Assembly (NCBI GenBank): GCA_964441265.1
Contig: CAYYKJ010000001.1
Location: 158,302-222,301 of the forward strand
Reading direction: 5' to 3'
Source: JAFGDH01 sp964441265
Lineage (GTDB): Archaea; Aenigmatarchaeota; Aenigmatarchaeia; QMZP01; QMZT01
Length of the DNA stretch: 64,000 nt
Of the stretch, positions 40,975 to 49,516 are shown piece by piece. How positions within the stretch are numbered: the stretch's first letter is position 1; every line of letters starts with the position of its first letter. The translations under genes were made by a program, and so were the position numbers. Under the pieces are notes generated by a model. The model was not told where the DNA came from, searched no databases, and was given only the letters and a program-made list of their open reading frames with translations.

Positions 40975-42270
40975 ATGGTCGAAAAGATCGTGATCGGGAA
41001 GGACCGTAAGGACCTGGAGAAATACGGTGAGAAGGGAACCGCCTTCATAGGGAAGCACACCGTAGGCAAGGGAGAGGATTCCCACCTGACCAATCCCGTT
41101 CTGGTCGACGTGACGAGGCCACACGTCATGCTGGTATGCGGAAAGCGGGGATCGGGCAAGTCATACTCTGCAGGTGTCATGGCGGAGGAGATACACCACC
41201 TGGAAGAGGAGATAAAGGAGAACCTCTGCGTGCTCATGATAGACACCATGGGAATATACTGGTCGATGAAGGTTCCCAACGACAATGAGATGGAAAAGCT
41301 CAAGGATTGGGGACTGAGACCCGAAGCCCTCGACGCCATGCTTTTCGTTCCCAAGCCAGCCATGGATAAATACAAAGAGGTGGGGGTGGAGGTGAACTCC
41401 TCCTTCTCGCTGACCACCGGCGACATGACCGCAGGGGATTGGGTGTCAACCTTCGGCTTCTCCATGATAGACGACAAGGGAATAACCATAACCAACGTGA
41501 TGAAAAGGATAAGGTCATCCAGGAAGAAATTCTCCATAGACGACATAATCGCGGAGCTGGAAAAGGACGAGGAGACCGGAGAGGAAGTCAAGAAGGCCGT
41601 GAAGAGCAGGTTCCTGGCGGCGAAGGACTGGGGTCTCTTCGAGGAGGAGGGGACCAAAATAGAGGACATACTCAAGGCCGGCAGGATAACCATACTCGAT
41701 GTATCCCATTACATGAGGATGTCAGAGAGCTGGTCGATAAGGGGAATGGTGATTGCCCTCCTGTCCAGGAAAATATTCCAGAGGCGCCTGGAGGCCAGAA
41801 AGGCGGAGGAATATGGGAAGATGACCGGAGGGGAGAAGAAGATCATACCCATGATATGGATGATGATAGACGAGGCCCACCAGTTCATGCCCAACGAGGG
41901 ATCCACCGTGGCCACCGATCCCCTGCTCACAATAATAAAGGAAGGGAGGGAGCCCGGCATATCCATGCTCATGATAACCCAGAGGCCGGAGAAGCTCCAC
42001 CCGGACGCTCTTTCCCAGAGCGACATAGTGCTTTCCCACAGGTTGACTTCCAAGGCCGACCTTTCCGCGCTCCGCTCGATCATGCAGACCTACATGATGG
42101 AGGACATAAAGGAATACATAAACTCTCTCCCCAAGGAGAAGGGGGCGGCCATAATAATGGACGACAACTCAGAGAGGATATTTCCGATGCAGGTCCGCCC
42201 CCGATTCTCCTGGCACGCGGGCGGCTCGCCCATAATCATAAAGGAGAAGGGGCTCTTCGACAACTTCTGA
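40975..42270 (+). CDS. HerA/FtsK-type P-loop ATPase
   Basis: Hexameric translocase-like ATPase of the HerA/VirB4/FtsK group. Walker A is CGKRGSGKSYS (residues 55-65), Walker B MIWMMIDEAHQF, then the sensor-type ITQRPEKLHP and LSHRLTSKADLS segments. It has a short N-terminal beta-barrel (about 45 residues) instead of the long HAS-barrel of canonical HerA, and no NurA neighbour. 431 residues. It could act on DNA or in secretion; its position after the pilin-like set hints at the latter but does not show it. Confidence 0.8.
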   Translation: MVEKIVIGKDRKDLEKYGEKGTAFIGKHTVGKGEDSHLTNPVLVDVTRPHVMLVCGKRGSGKSYSAGVMAEEIHHLEEEIKENLCVLMIDTMGIYWSMKVPNDNEMEKLKDWGLRPEALDAMLFVPKPAMDKYKEVGVEVNSSFSLTTGDMTAGDWVSTFGFSMIDDKGITITNVMKRIRSSRKKFSIDDIIAELEKDEETGEEVKKAVKSRFLAAKDWGLFEEEGTKIEDILKAGRITILDVSHYMRMSESWSIRGMVIALLSRKIFQRRLEARKAEEYGKMTGGEKKIIPMIWMMIDEAHQFMPNEGSTVATDPLLTIIKEGREPGISMLMITQRPEKLHPDALSQSDIVLSHRLTSKADLSALRSIMQTYMMEDIKEYINSLPKEKGAAIIMDDNSERIFPMQVRPRFSWHAGGSPIIIKEKGLFDNF

Positions 42271-42304
42271 TCAGGATTGAATTTATATTTCTTACCTGAT
42301 AAAA

Positions 42305-42562
42305 ATGAACATGAAAATAGACAAGAACTATGCCAGATTCGTTTCTTCTCTGACGGGACTGGAAATATTCTCCCCCGTCGAGGTAAACAACACGGAACCG
42401 ATCGGTACGGTCGATCCCTTCACAATAATCAAAGCCGACAACAAAAATGTGTTCAATCCGTCTGAGACCGTAAACACCAGCAAGCACAATTTCGGGGCCA
42501 AAATCAATTACGGCGGTCATCACAGCGGAAAATACCAGGGAATGCACGGCAGTTATTTCTAA
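42305..42562 (+). CDS. Unknown small protein, 85 residues
   Basis: Not recognised. The C-terminus is Gly, His and Tyr-rich (NYGGHHSGKYQGMHGSYF), which might bind metal or be a flexible tail. It lies 34 bases downstream of the ATPase with the same orientation. Moderate confidence that it is coding. Confidence 0.45.
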   Translation: MNMKIDKNYARFVSSLTGLEIFSPVEVNNTEPIGTVDPFTIIKADNKNVFNPSETVNTSKHNFGAKINYGGHHSGKYQGMHGSYF

Positions 42563-42577
42563 CCGGAAGAGCGGAAT

Positions 42578-43339
42578 TCAGAACTTGAAAAGGTATTTGT
42601 CCAGATCAACCCGGTCCTTGCTGACCTTTATGCCTTCCCTCTTGAGAAGCTTCCTCTTTTCCCTCACGCCCTTCTTGGTCATGGGGCCGAAGCTTCCTAT
42701 GTCTCCGTCAGAGCGGACCACCCTGTGGAGCGGGTAGTTGTCCGCAAGGTGTATGTTCCTCTTGAGTACCTGGCCCACGGCCTGGGCCGCCTTGGGCTTC
42801 CCGGCCACCTTGGCTATTTCCTTGTAGGTGGTCACGGTCCCCCTGGGTATGTGCTTGACTGCGGCCAGGACCCTTGCCTCGAGCGTTCCGGCGGACCTGA
42901 CGACCTGCTTCATGGCCTCGCCCTCCTTCTCAGCGAGATACTTGGTCACCCTGTTCAGCTTGTTCTCGATGTTTATCATTTTCTTGACCAGATCCCTCTG
43001 GAACTTGTCGAGCTTGTTGCCGTACTCGTCCCTGAGCTTGAAAATCTTGAAGAACCTGTGGTCGTACTTCACCATGTTCTTGCTGGTGAGATCGAACGTG
43101 TGCTCCAGCTGCTGGGAAATGTCGTGGACCTTCCTGTAAAGGTCGTCCTGGTAGGTCATGATTTTTCGGTTGCGGTATTCCTCGGAGAGCTTTCCCACTC
43201 CCAGCACTATCACGACCAGGGCAAATATTATGTCGAAGGGAAAGAAGTTGAAGAACGTCATCATTCCCACGAGAAAGACAGCCGTCACGATGAATATGAT
43301 CCAGAATGCCTTTCCCCAGTGCTCGAAATACCATTCCAT
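42578..43339 (-). CDS. Membrane-anchored alkyltransferase-like protein (AGT fold, inactive residues)
   Basis: Residues 12-31 and 34-50 are two membrane segments; 52-140 is a coiled-coil (SEEYRNRKIMTYQDDLYRKV, VKYDHRFFKIFKLRDEYG); residues 150-253 form an O6-alkylguanine transferase DNA-binding domain (TVTTYKEIAKVAGKPKAAQA). The catalytic PCHRV is PLHRV (Leu204 for Cys) and the arginine finger is Gln186 (KAAQAVG), so it cannot transfer alkyl groups. Such alkyltransferase-like (ATL) domains bind damaged or alkylated DNA as flags. I know of no membrane-tethered version. Confidence 0.8.
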   Translation of the reverse strand: MEWYFEHWGKAFWIIFIVTAVFLVGMMTFFNFFPFDIIFALVVIVLGVGKLSEEYRNRKIMTYQDDLYRKVHDISQQLEHTFDLTSKNMVKYDHRFFKIFKLRDEYGNKLDKFQRDLVKKMINIENKLNRVTKYLAEKEGEAMKQVVRSAGTLEARVLAAVKHIPRGTVTTYKEIAKVAGKPKAAQAVGQVLKRNIHLADNYPLHRVVRSDGDIGSFGPMTKKGVREKRKLLKREGIKVSKDRVDLDKYLFKF

Positions 43340-43485
43340 AGTTGTTATTGAATAGTAAAGAAATATAAACCTATCGGTATTACCCTGACGACAGAAAAAG
43401 AGGGAAAGAGCGCATGGTCCGAACTAATATAAAGCTTTTAAAACATTTAACTCAATTATTAGAAATAATTTGAAGGCTGAGTAAC

Positions 43486-43770
43486 ATGAAATATCCAAAA
43501 ACCATGAGAACATACTGTCCCAAGTGCATGAAGCACACGGAGCATTCGGTCAAGCCCTCCAAGAGGAAGGGAAGGAGCGTCGCTCACCCCCAGTCGCAGT
43601 CACAGAGGAGGTTCAAGCGTAAGCTCAAGGGATACGGATCATTCCCCAGGCCGAATCCGTCGGGCGAGGGAAAACCCACCAAAAAGGTAGACCTCAGATT
43701 CAAATGCAAGGAATGCGGGAAGGCCCACACCAGGAAGGGATTCCGGGCCCGCAGATTCGAGCAGAAGTGA
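43486..43770 (+). CDS. rpl44e: Ribosomal protein L44e
   Basis: Large-subunit zinc protein near the E site. The two cysteine pairs CPKCMKHTEH and CKECGKAHTR (residues 11-14 and 74-77) are the zinc ligands; the basic middle contains SVAHPQSQSQRRFKRKLKGY. 94 residues. A promoter-like ATATAAAGCTTTTAAAAC lies upstream. Overlaps or abuts S27e. Confidence 0.95.
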   Translation: MKYPKTMRTYCPKCMKHTEHSVKPSKRKGRSVAHPQSQSQRRFKRKLKGYGSFPRPNPSGEGKPTKKVDLRFKCKECGKAHTRKGFRARRFEQK

Positions 43771-43775
43771 TGATT

Positions 43776-43940
43776 ATGGCTTCGAAATTCATTAAGGTTG
43801 TATGCAGCAAGTGCAAAAACGAGCAGGTAATGTTCGAGAAACCGTCCAACGTGGTGAAATGTCTGGTATGCGACGAGGTGCTCGCCAGACCCACCGGAGG
43901 AAAGGCAGACATCAGGGCCAAGGTCGTCTCGATGGCCTGA
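43776..43940 (+). CDS. rps27e: Ribosomal protein S27e
   Basis: Small zinc-ribbon protein: MASKFIKVVCSKCKNEQVMF ... KCLVCDEVLARPTGGKADI. ATG 43776 gives 54 residues; ATG 43770 overlapping the L44e stop is an alternative start. It is translationally coupled to L44e and followed 55 bases later by aIF2-alpha, an arrangement conserved across archaea. Confidence 0.93.
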   Translation: MASKFIKVVCSKCKNEQVMFEKPSNVVKCLVCDEVLARPTGGKADIRAKVVSMA

Positions 43941-43995
43941 ACCAAAAATCACGGTTTCGAAAACGGATATAAACCGTCAAAGGTAGTCTATATTT

Positions 43996-44748
43996 ATGAA
44001 TATTCCCAAGAGGCGCGAACTGGTAGTATGCCGCGTAAAGAGCATAAACCCTCACTCAGCGGTAGCCAGGATAGTGGAATACAACACCACGGGGCTGATC
44101 CACGTTTCCGAGGTCGCTTCAAGATGGGTCAGGAACATACGCGAATTCCTCAAGATCAACCAGTACGTTGTCTGCAGGGTAATGAGGGTCGACGGTAACA
44201 ACATATCCCTCTCCGTGAAGAGGGTCTATCCCGAGGAATCCGCCCGAAAGCTCAACGAATTCAAGCGTGAAAGGAGGGCCGAGAAGCTGCTGGAGATGGC
44301 GGGGAAAAAGATAGGGAAAACACAAGAGGATATGAAAAGGGAGATAGGCCGGCTACTGAAGGAGGAATTCGGGTCCTTCTGGAAGACCTTTGAGATCGCC
44401 CTCAAGAATCCCGATCTACTTACGAATAAGGGCCTGGACAAGAAATGGGCGGAAGCGATCATCGACATAGCGAAGAAGAACTACAAGGAAAAGGTATTCA
44501 GGATCAAGGGAAACCTCAGAATCGTATCCTACGAGCCGGACGGAGTCGAAAAGATCAAGAAGATCACCAAGAAGGCCGAGGAGAAGGGTATCAAGGTTCA
44601 GTACGTCTCCGCCCCCAAGTACGTGATTCTGGGAGAGGGCAGGGACTTCAAAGAGATAAAGTCCAGGGTGGAGGCCGCGGGAGAGGAGATAGTCAAAGAG
44701 TTCTCCGGGTCGAACGGCGAGGCCAGCTTCGAGCTGGAAAAGGATTGA
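43996..44748 (+). CDS. eif2a: Translation initiation factor aIF2 subunit alpha
   Basis: S1 domain at the N-terminus (VCRVKSINPHSAVARIVEYN, GLIHVSEVASRWVRNIREF), a helical middle domain and a C-terminal alpha-beta domain. 250 residues, intact. The S1 loop contains no regulatory serine of the eukaryotic kind. The gene is the end of the L44e-S27e-aIF2-alpha operon. Confidence 0.94.
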   Translation: MNIPKRRELVVCRVKSINPHSAVARIVEYNTTGLIHVSEVASRWVRNIREFLKINQYVVCRVMRVDGNNISLSVKRVYPEESARKLNEFKRERRAEKLLEMAGKKIGKTQEDMKREIGRLLKEEFGSFWKTFEIALKNPDLLTNKGLDKKWAEAIIDIAKKNYKEKVFRIKGNLRIVSYEPDGVEKIKKITKKAEEKGIKVQYVSAPKYVILGEGRDFKEIKSRVEAAGEEIVKEFSGSNGEASFELEKD

Positions 44749-44765
44749 AAATAAAGGGAACTATT

Positions 44766-45362
44766 TCATTTATTGAGCATTTCCTTTCCGATGTTGCTTT
44801 CTCTCAGGCTGTCTAGATAGCCCTTCTTAAAACCGTTTTCGCCTTTGATTCCCCTTTCGCGGGCCTCGCCCACCTTAATGTACAAAGGCTCTGATCTGCG
44901 ACCCAAGTCAAGACTGCCGTTGCCGTTAAGATCCGGCAGTGCCAGAGCCCTTCCCCCGCCGGGGATTTGATCGATGTTGATACCGTTCATTTCCGCCGCG
45001 ACCTTCTCGACCGCAGTTTTGAGCCTTGGTCTTGAAATTCCTTCGGGTATTCCCCCGAGCTCACCGTCAATTATTGCACTGACCAGATTCACATACCCCT
45101 TTTCCGGTAGCTCTAATGTCGAGCCGCTCTCATTGTCATATATCTGACCGTTAGTGAAATTCCTTGTGGTGGTGTAGAAAAGATCAGCGGAATTGAGATA
45201 TTCCATGGCCTTTTCTCTTTTGTTTTTATCATTAATCATCAATTTAAGTCCTGCCAATCCCAGAGCGGTGCCCACCGCTCCAATAACAATTTTATCTCTT
45301 TTTGTAAGTGCGTATTTGTCTTCATTTCTTCTTTGCTGGAGATAATTCACATCCGACATCAT
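44766..45362 (-). CDS. Unknown membrane-associated protein with EF-hand-like motif, 198 residues
   Basis: Not recognised. A short N-terminal cytoplasmic part, one hydrophobic segment (KIVIGAVGTALGLAGLKLMI, residues 24-43) and an outer domain. ALPDLNGNGSLDLGRRSE contains a DxNxNGxxD dockerin/EF-hand-like calcium loop near residue 146. The codons are more A/T-ending than in the neighbouring ribosomal genes, which suggests accessory status. Two palindromic sequences precede it (see the promoter entry). Confidence 0.5.
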   Translation of the reverse strand: MMSDVNYLQQRRNEDKYALTKRDKIVIGAVGTALGLAGLKLMINDKNKREKAMEYLNSADLFYTTTRNFTNGQIYDNESGSTLELPEKGYVNLVSAIIDGELGGIPEGISRPRLKTAVEKVAAEMNGINIDQIPGGGRALALPDLNGNGSLDLGRRSEPLYIKVGEARERGIKGENGFKKGYLDSLRESNIGKEMLNK

Positions 45363-45392
45363 TAAACACCCCTAAATTATTCATTATTGTTA

Positions 45393-45429
45393 TTACTTAA
45401 TAGTAATATATATTTACCCTTTATAAAGG
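45393..45429 (-). promoter_or_regulatory. Palindromic promoter region of the 198-residue gene
   Basis: TTACT/AGTAA around TAAT (45393-45406) and the perfect 12-base palindrome CCTTTATAAAGG (45418-45429), whose centre is a TATA box. A dyad over the TATA box suggests regulation by a dimeric repressor. Confidence 0.5.
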
Positions 45430-45557
45430 TTACGGTGGGGTTTTTGACCTGTTTTCGCCCACTCTACCAGAAGAAAGCATTGATTCCGGTGTATTTATAA
45501 TTATCGATTTTATTTTAAGTATCACAGAACATTAAAATGGTATAGGGTGCGAGCAAA

Positions 45558-48500
45558 ATGGTTTTGGAAAAATTCGGTTCGGGACTGAAGAACACCTTCA
45601 GAAAGATCACCCGCATGGGCGTGGTGGACGAGAAGGCGGTGGAGGCAGTGATCAGGGACCTCCAGAGGACGCTCATACAGTCCGACGTGGACGTAAACAT
45701 GGTCTTCGGCATATCCAAGAGCCTCAAGGAGAAGGTGCTCAGGGAGAAACCCCCCAAGGGGATGACGCTCAAGGAATACTTCCTCAAGTCGCTCTACGAC
45801 GAGATGATCAACCTCCTTGGAAGGGAGAAGGGGAAACTGGACCTGAAGAAACAACGAATTTTGATGATCGGGCTGTTTGGGTCAGGGAAATGTGTCCATC
45901 CAAAAAGCAATATCATCCTTGATGACGGAAATGTTATGACGGCTGAAGAAATTTATGAAGAATATAAAAAAATTGGGGAAGATCATGTGGAAGATGGAAA
46001 AATTATCAATATAACAGACCAAAATTTACTAGTACCTTCATTCAATCCAAAAACGCTAAAAGTGGAAAGCAAGAAGGTCACACACCTGTGGAAGCTTGAA
46101 GGGAAAAGATTATTGAATGTGTCTCTTGATAACGGAAATGATTTCTCCATAAAGGTGACCCCCGAACACCCGTTTTTTGCCATGAGAAGAGGTGAACTGA
46201 AACAGATAAGAGCGGATGAATTGGAAGGGGATGATTATGTAGCTGTCCCAAGGTGCCATAAACACAAAGGTAAATTGATCGATTTATATGATGATTTAAA
46301 AAACATCGACCTCTGGATATATGATAACCCCGAAACATTGAAAAAAAATATATTATCCCGCCATTCGACCCTGAAAAAGGCCAACGCGTGCCTGAAATTT
46401 AAAAGGAATTACTGCAAATTCACTGGACTATTAAAAAGAGGTATAGCGCCCATAGAACTTTCAGAAAAAACCCCAGGTAACATGTTTAAAATAAAGGCCA
46501 GACATGGCCAAAAACACATATTATTTCCAAGATACCTCACCGGAGAATTGGCAGAATTTTTAGGATATTTAACGGGGGATGGACACCTGAATAAACGATA
46601 TGTAGAGATCACAAATGAAGACACAGAAATTATCAGTAGAATAGAAGAACTATCGCATTGTCTGTTTGGATTAAAACCGGACATAAAAATGGATAAAAGA
46701 ACAAAAAAAATGTACAGCATAAGAATTGTATCAACGACGCTGGTTGAATTAATCGGGCAGATTTTCGGACTTCAGACAGGTAAGAAGGGGAAGCAACTTA
46801 AAATACCCCGACATATTTTAATTTCTGGAGAGGAATCCACAAGAAGGTTCATTAAAGCATATTTTGACTGCGATGCGAGCTTGTCGAAATGGACAAGAGG
46901 AATAGAAATTACCTCCGAGAGCAGAATTCTGCTTTCTCAGGTGTCTTCTCTGCTTTTAAGGTTTGGCATAATAGCCACAATTTCCAAGAAATTAATCAAC
47001 AATATTCCTTACTGGAGATTAGCTATCAGATCCAGATATGCTGAGACGTACGCAGAAAAAATAGGATTTAGAATAAACAGAAAGCGAACAATATCGGACC
47101 AGTATAAGAAAATTGGTATTCGCCAAGGATGCGGAAAACACGACATGATACCATTATCAAAAACTCTCAGAGAACTCAGACAGTCGCTTGGATTTTCTAT
47201 TGGATATCTACAAGAAATGGGTGTGAATAGTTATGGTAGATATGAAAATTTTGGAATGATTTCAAGGGAAAGTTTAGAGAAAGTTGTCAGTCTATACGAA
47301 ACGACAAAAGAAGGAAAAATGCTGCATATTTTGCAGAATATCGGAAATAAAGAGGAATTATCAAAATATTCTTTCAGAGCAATTAATGCCGTTATTTCAC
47401 ACTTTACCAATGAAGGTATGATTTCAAAAGGAACATTGACCACAAAGGGCGCACAATTTATCGATCAAATGAATCGTTATCCTGTGTATAGCGTTTTAAA
47501 TTATTTGATTAATCTGGCAAAATCCGATGTTTGCTGGATCAAAGTTAATAACATAAAATTGTTGGACAATCAAGAAAAATATGTTTATGATTTCACGGTT
47601 GAAGATAACCACAGTTTCATCGCAGATAACATCATTGTTCATAACACCACCACTTCAGGGAAGCTCTCCAAATGGCTAAAGACCAGGGGGCTCTCTTCCG
47701 CAATGGTGGCCTGCGACACCCACAGGCCTGCGGCCCAGGACCAGCTCAGGCAGATAGGGAAGCAGATAAACGTCCCCGTGTACGACAAGGGGAAAAAGCC
47801 GGAGGACATAGCAAAGGACGCCCTGAAGAGGGCCAAGGAAGACGTGCTGATATTCGATTCCGCCGGTCGGGACGCACTCGACGGCCAGCTCGCCAAAGAA
47901 CTGAAGAACATGGGAAAGACCATAAAGCCGGACGAGGTGCTCCTCGTACTGCCGGCCGACATAGGCCAGGCAGCCAGGAAGCAGGCCGAGGAGTTCAACA
48001 AGCTGGTGGGCATCACGGGCCTAGTGATCACCAAGCTGGACGGGACGGCCAAGGGTGGGGGTGCGCTCGCCGCTTCCTCTGTCTCGGGCAGCACCATCAA
48101 GCTCATAGGAACCGGGGAGAAGATAGAGGACCTGGAGGAATACGACCCCAAGAGGTTCGTGGGCAGGCTGATAGGCCACGGTGACATACAGGGCCTTCTG
48201 GATAAGGCCAGGGAGGCAGGCGCCGAGAAGGCCGCGAAGAACATAATGGAGGGCAAATTCACCCTGAACGAGTTCCACGACCAGATAGAGTCCCTTCAGA
48301 AGATGGGATCCCTCAACAAGGTTATGGACATGATCCCGGGGCTCTCCGCGGGAGGTCTGAAGAAGAAGCTACCTGACAACTTCATGGACGTCCAGGAAGA
48401 CAAGATGAAGAAGTGGAAGTTCGTGATAGGCAGCATGACGCCGGACGAGAGGGAGAACCCCGACAAGATCAATCCGAGCCGCATATCCAGGATAGCCAGG

Positions 48501-48650
48501 GGCTCCGGGACCAAGCCGGAGGACGTCAGGAGCCTGCTCAAGCAGTACAAGCAGATAAAGAAGGTCCTCAAGATGACCAAGGGCGGGAAGTCCCTCAAGA
48601 GAGGACCTTTAGCGAAACTGGCGAAGCAGTTCGGCATGGGGATGGGCTGA
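45558..48650 (+). CDS. srp54: Signal recognition particle protein SRP54, interrupted by an intein
   Basis: The 445-residue extein is a complete SRP54: helical N domain (residues 1-95), GTPase domain with IGLFGSGK|TTTSGKL as P-loop, CDTHRPAAQDQLRQIG, DSAGRDALD, TKLDGTAKGGGAL, and the methionine-rich M domain from residue 905 of the precursor. It binds signal sequences and 7S RNA. A 585-residue intein (precursor residues 112-696) lies in the P-loop between Lys and the first Thr, so the precursor cannot bind GTP until spliced. The start MVLEKFGSGLKNTF is standard. Confidence 0.93.
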   Translation: MVLEKFGSGLKNTFRKITRMGVVDEKAVEAVIRDLQRTLIQSDVDVNMVFGISKSLKEKVLREKPPKGMTLKEYFLKSLYDEMINLLGREKGKLDLKKQRILMIGLFGSGKCVHPKSNIILDDGNVMTAEEIYEEYKKIGEDHVEDGKIINITDQNLLVPSFNPKTLKVESKKVTHLWKLEGKRLLNVSLDNGNDFSIKVTPEHPFFAMRRGELKQIRADELEGDDYVAVPRCHKHKGKLIDLYDDLKNIDLWIYDNPETLKKNILSRHSTLKKANACLKFKRNYCKFTGLLKRGIAPIELSEKTPGNMFKIKARHGQKHILFPRYLTGELAEFLGYLTGDGHLNKRYVEITNEDTEIISRIEELSHCLFGLKPDIKMDKRTKKMYSIRIVSTTLVELIGQIFGLQTGKKGKQLKIPRHILISGEESTRRFIKAYFDCDASLSKWTRGIEITSESRILLSQVSSLLLRFGIIATISKKLINNIPYWRLAIRSRYAETYAEKIGFRINRKRTISDQYKKIGIRQGCGKHDMIPLSKTLRELRQSLGFSIGYLQEMGVNSYGRYENFGMISRESLEKVVSLYETTKEGKMLHILQNIGNKEELSKYSFRAINAVISHFTNEGMISKGTLTTKGAQFIDQMNRYPVYSVLNYLINLAKSDVCWIKVNNIKLLDNQEKYVYDFTVEDNHSFIADNIIVHNTTTSGKLSKWLKTRGLSSAMVACDTHRPAAQDQLRQIGKQINVPVYDKGKKPEDIAKDALKRAKEDVLIFDSAGRDALDGQLAKELKNMGKTIKPDEVLLVLPADIGQAARKQAEEFNKLVGITGLVITKLDGTAKGGGALAASSVSGSTIKLIGTGEKIEDLEEYDPKRFVGRLIGHGDIQGLLDKAREAGAEKAAKNIMEGKFTLNEFHDQIESLQKMGSLNKVMDMIPGLSAGGLKKKLPDNFMDVQEDKMKKWKFVIGSMTPDERENPDKINPSRISRIARGSGTKPEDVRSLLKQYKQIKKVLKMTKGGKSLKRGPLAKLAKQFGMGMG
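45891..47645 (+). mobile_element. Intein with LAGLIDADG homing endonuclease in SRP54
   Basis: First residue Cys (CVHPKSNIILDDG, block A), TPEHPFF (block B), VYDFTVEDNHSFIADNIIVHN (blocks F and G, ending His-Asn), +1 residue Thr. LGYLTGDGHL (precursor residues 335-344) and FIKAYFDCDAS (about 431-441) are the two LAGLIDADG motifs, so the homing endonuclease appears intact. The DNA is strikingly A/T-rich with codons (AAA, ATA, TTA, GAA) unlike the extein, consistent with lateral spread. Confidence 0.93.
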
Positions 48651-48652
48651 AA

Positions 48653-49231
48653 TCAGTTCCTGAGAATCGCAGATAAAGCGCCCGGTTTTTTGTGTTGAAA
48701 CATCTCCCTCGTCTTCTCGAAATGATAGTATTTTAATGCACTTTCGCTGCCGGTGCCACCCTTGGAAGTGCCCGTATCAACCGATGAACTTGATTTTGAG
48801 AACCTGTCGAACTCGCCCTTGAATGGAGCCAAGTAGACGACCGGTTTCTCCCCGAAATAGACCACCGCTCCGTTGCTATATTCTTTTTTCCTGTCTTCCT
48901 CCGATTCCCCCGGAAGCGGAATGTCCGTGAGCTTTATGTAGTTGCCTCCTCCCGTCAGTACCTTTGTCCTGATTTTCTGGTCGTCTCCATTCAGCCAGGG
49001 AGCAAGTGATTTGAGCTTGATCTCCGTTCCGTCCTCGCCCGGGATGTCAAAGCCCTTCTTCTTCCTGTATTTCGAGGTGATATCATTCGTTTTCCCGTAG
49101 TGGGAATGCGGCACCGAATAGAACGAACACGCAGTATATTCGCCTTTCTCCGGATCGTCGTCGAGGTATTTTTCCTCGAAGGGCTCTTTCCTCTTATCAG
49201 CGAGAGTTTCCGGCCCGGAGTTGTATTTCAT
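48653..49231 (-). CDS. Unknown soluble protein, 192 residues
   Basis: Not recognised. Charged, no membrane segment or signal peptide; contains TACSFYSVPHSHYGKTNDIT and a serine/glycine-rich linker (SKSSSSVDTGTSKGGTGS). The order of the segments does not match a family I know. Tail-to-tail with SRP54 (2 bases apart). Confidence 0.5.
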   Translation of the reverse strand: MKYNSGPETLADKRKEPFEEKYLDDDPEKGEYTACSFYSVPHSHYGKTNDITSKYRKKKGFDIPGEDGTEIKLKSLAPWLNGDDQKIRTKVLTGGGNYIKLTDIPLPGESEEDRKKEYSNGAVVYFGEKPVVYLAPFKGEFDRFSKSSSSVDTGTSKGGTGSESALKYYHFEKTREMFQHKKPGALSAILRN

Positions 49232-49269
49232 GTCTGATTTTTACGAAGAAAAACTTAAATATCCAGAAT

Positions 49270-49470
49270 TTATCTTTCTTGCCCGGGGTTGGGCATGTTG
49301 TAGAATTCTTTGATGGAATGTTCAGTGAAATCCCTTCTCAGCATCTCATAAACCATCTCCCAATGATGCCCCGTAGAGTCGTAAGTAGCGATCGCTTTCT
49401 CTGAAAGGCTTTTGAGAGCGCATAGAGTGGCGCATCCCATTTTAATGTTGCGATTGTCGTTTTCTGACAT
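49270..49470 (-). CDS. Unknown small protein, 66 residues
   Basis: Not recognised. MSENDNRNIKMGCATLCALK then HHWEMVYEMLRRDFTEHSIK: one helix with a cysteine pair, no clear domain. It lies between two genes on the same strand and has a plausible AT-rich promoter (49471-49510). Moderate to low confidence. Confidence 0.4.
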   Translation of the reverse strand: MSENDNRNIKMGCATLCALKSLSEKAIATYDSTGHHWEMVYEMLRRDFTEHSIKEFYNMPNPGQER

Positions 49471-49516
49471 GATAAATAACTACTTATAAATAGTATATAT
49501 AAAGCTTTCTTCCCCG

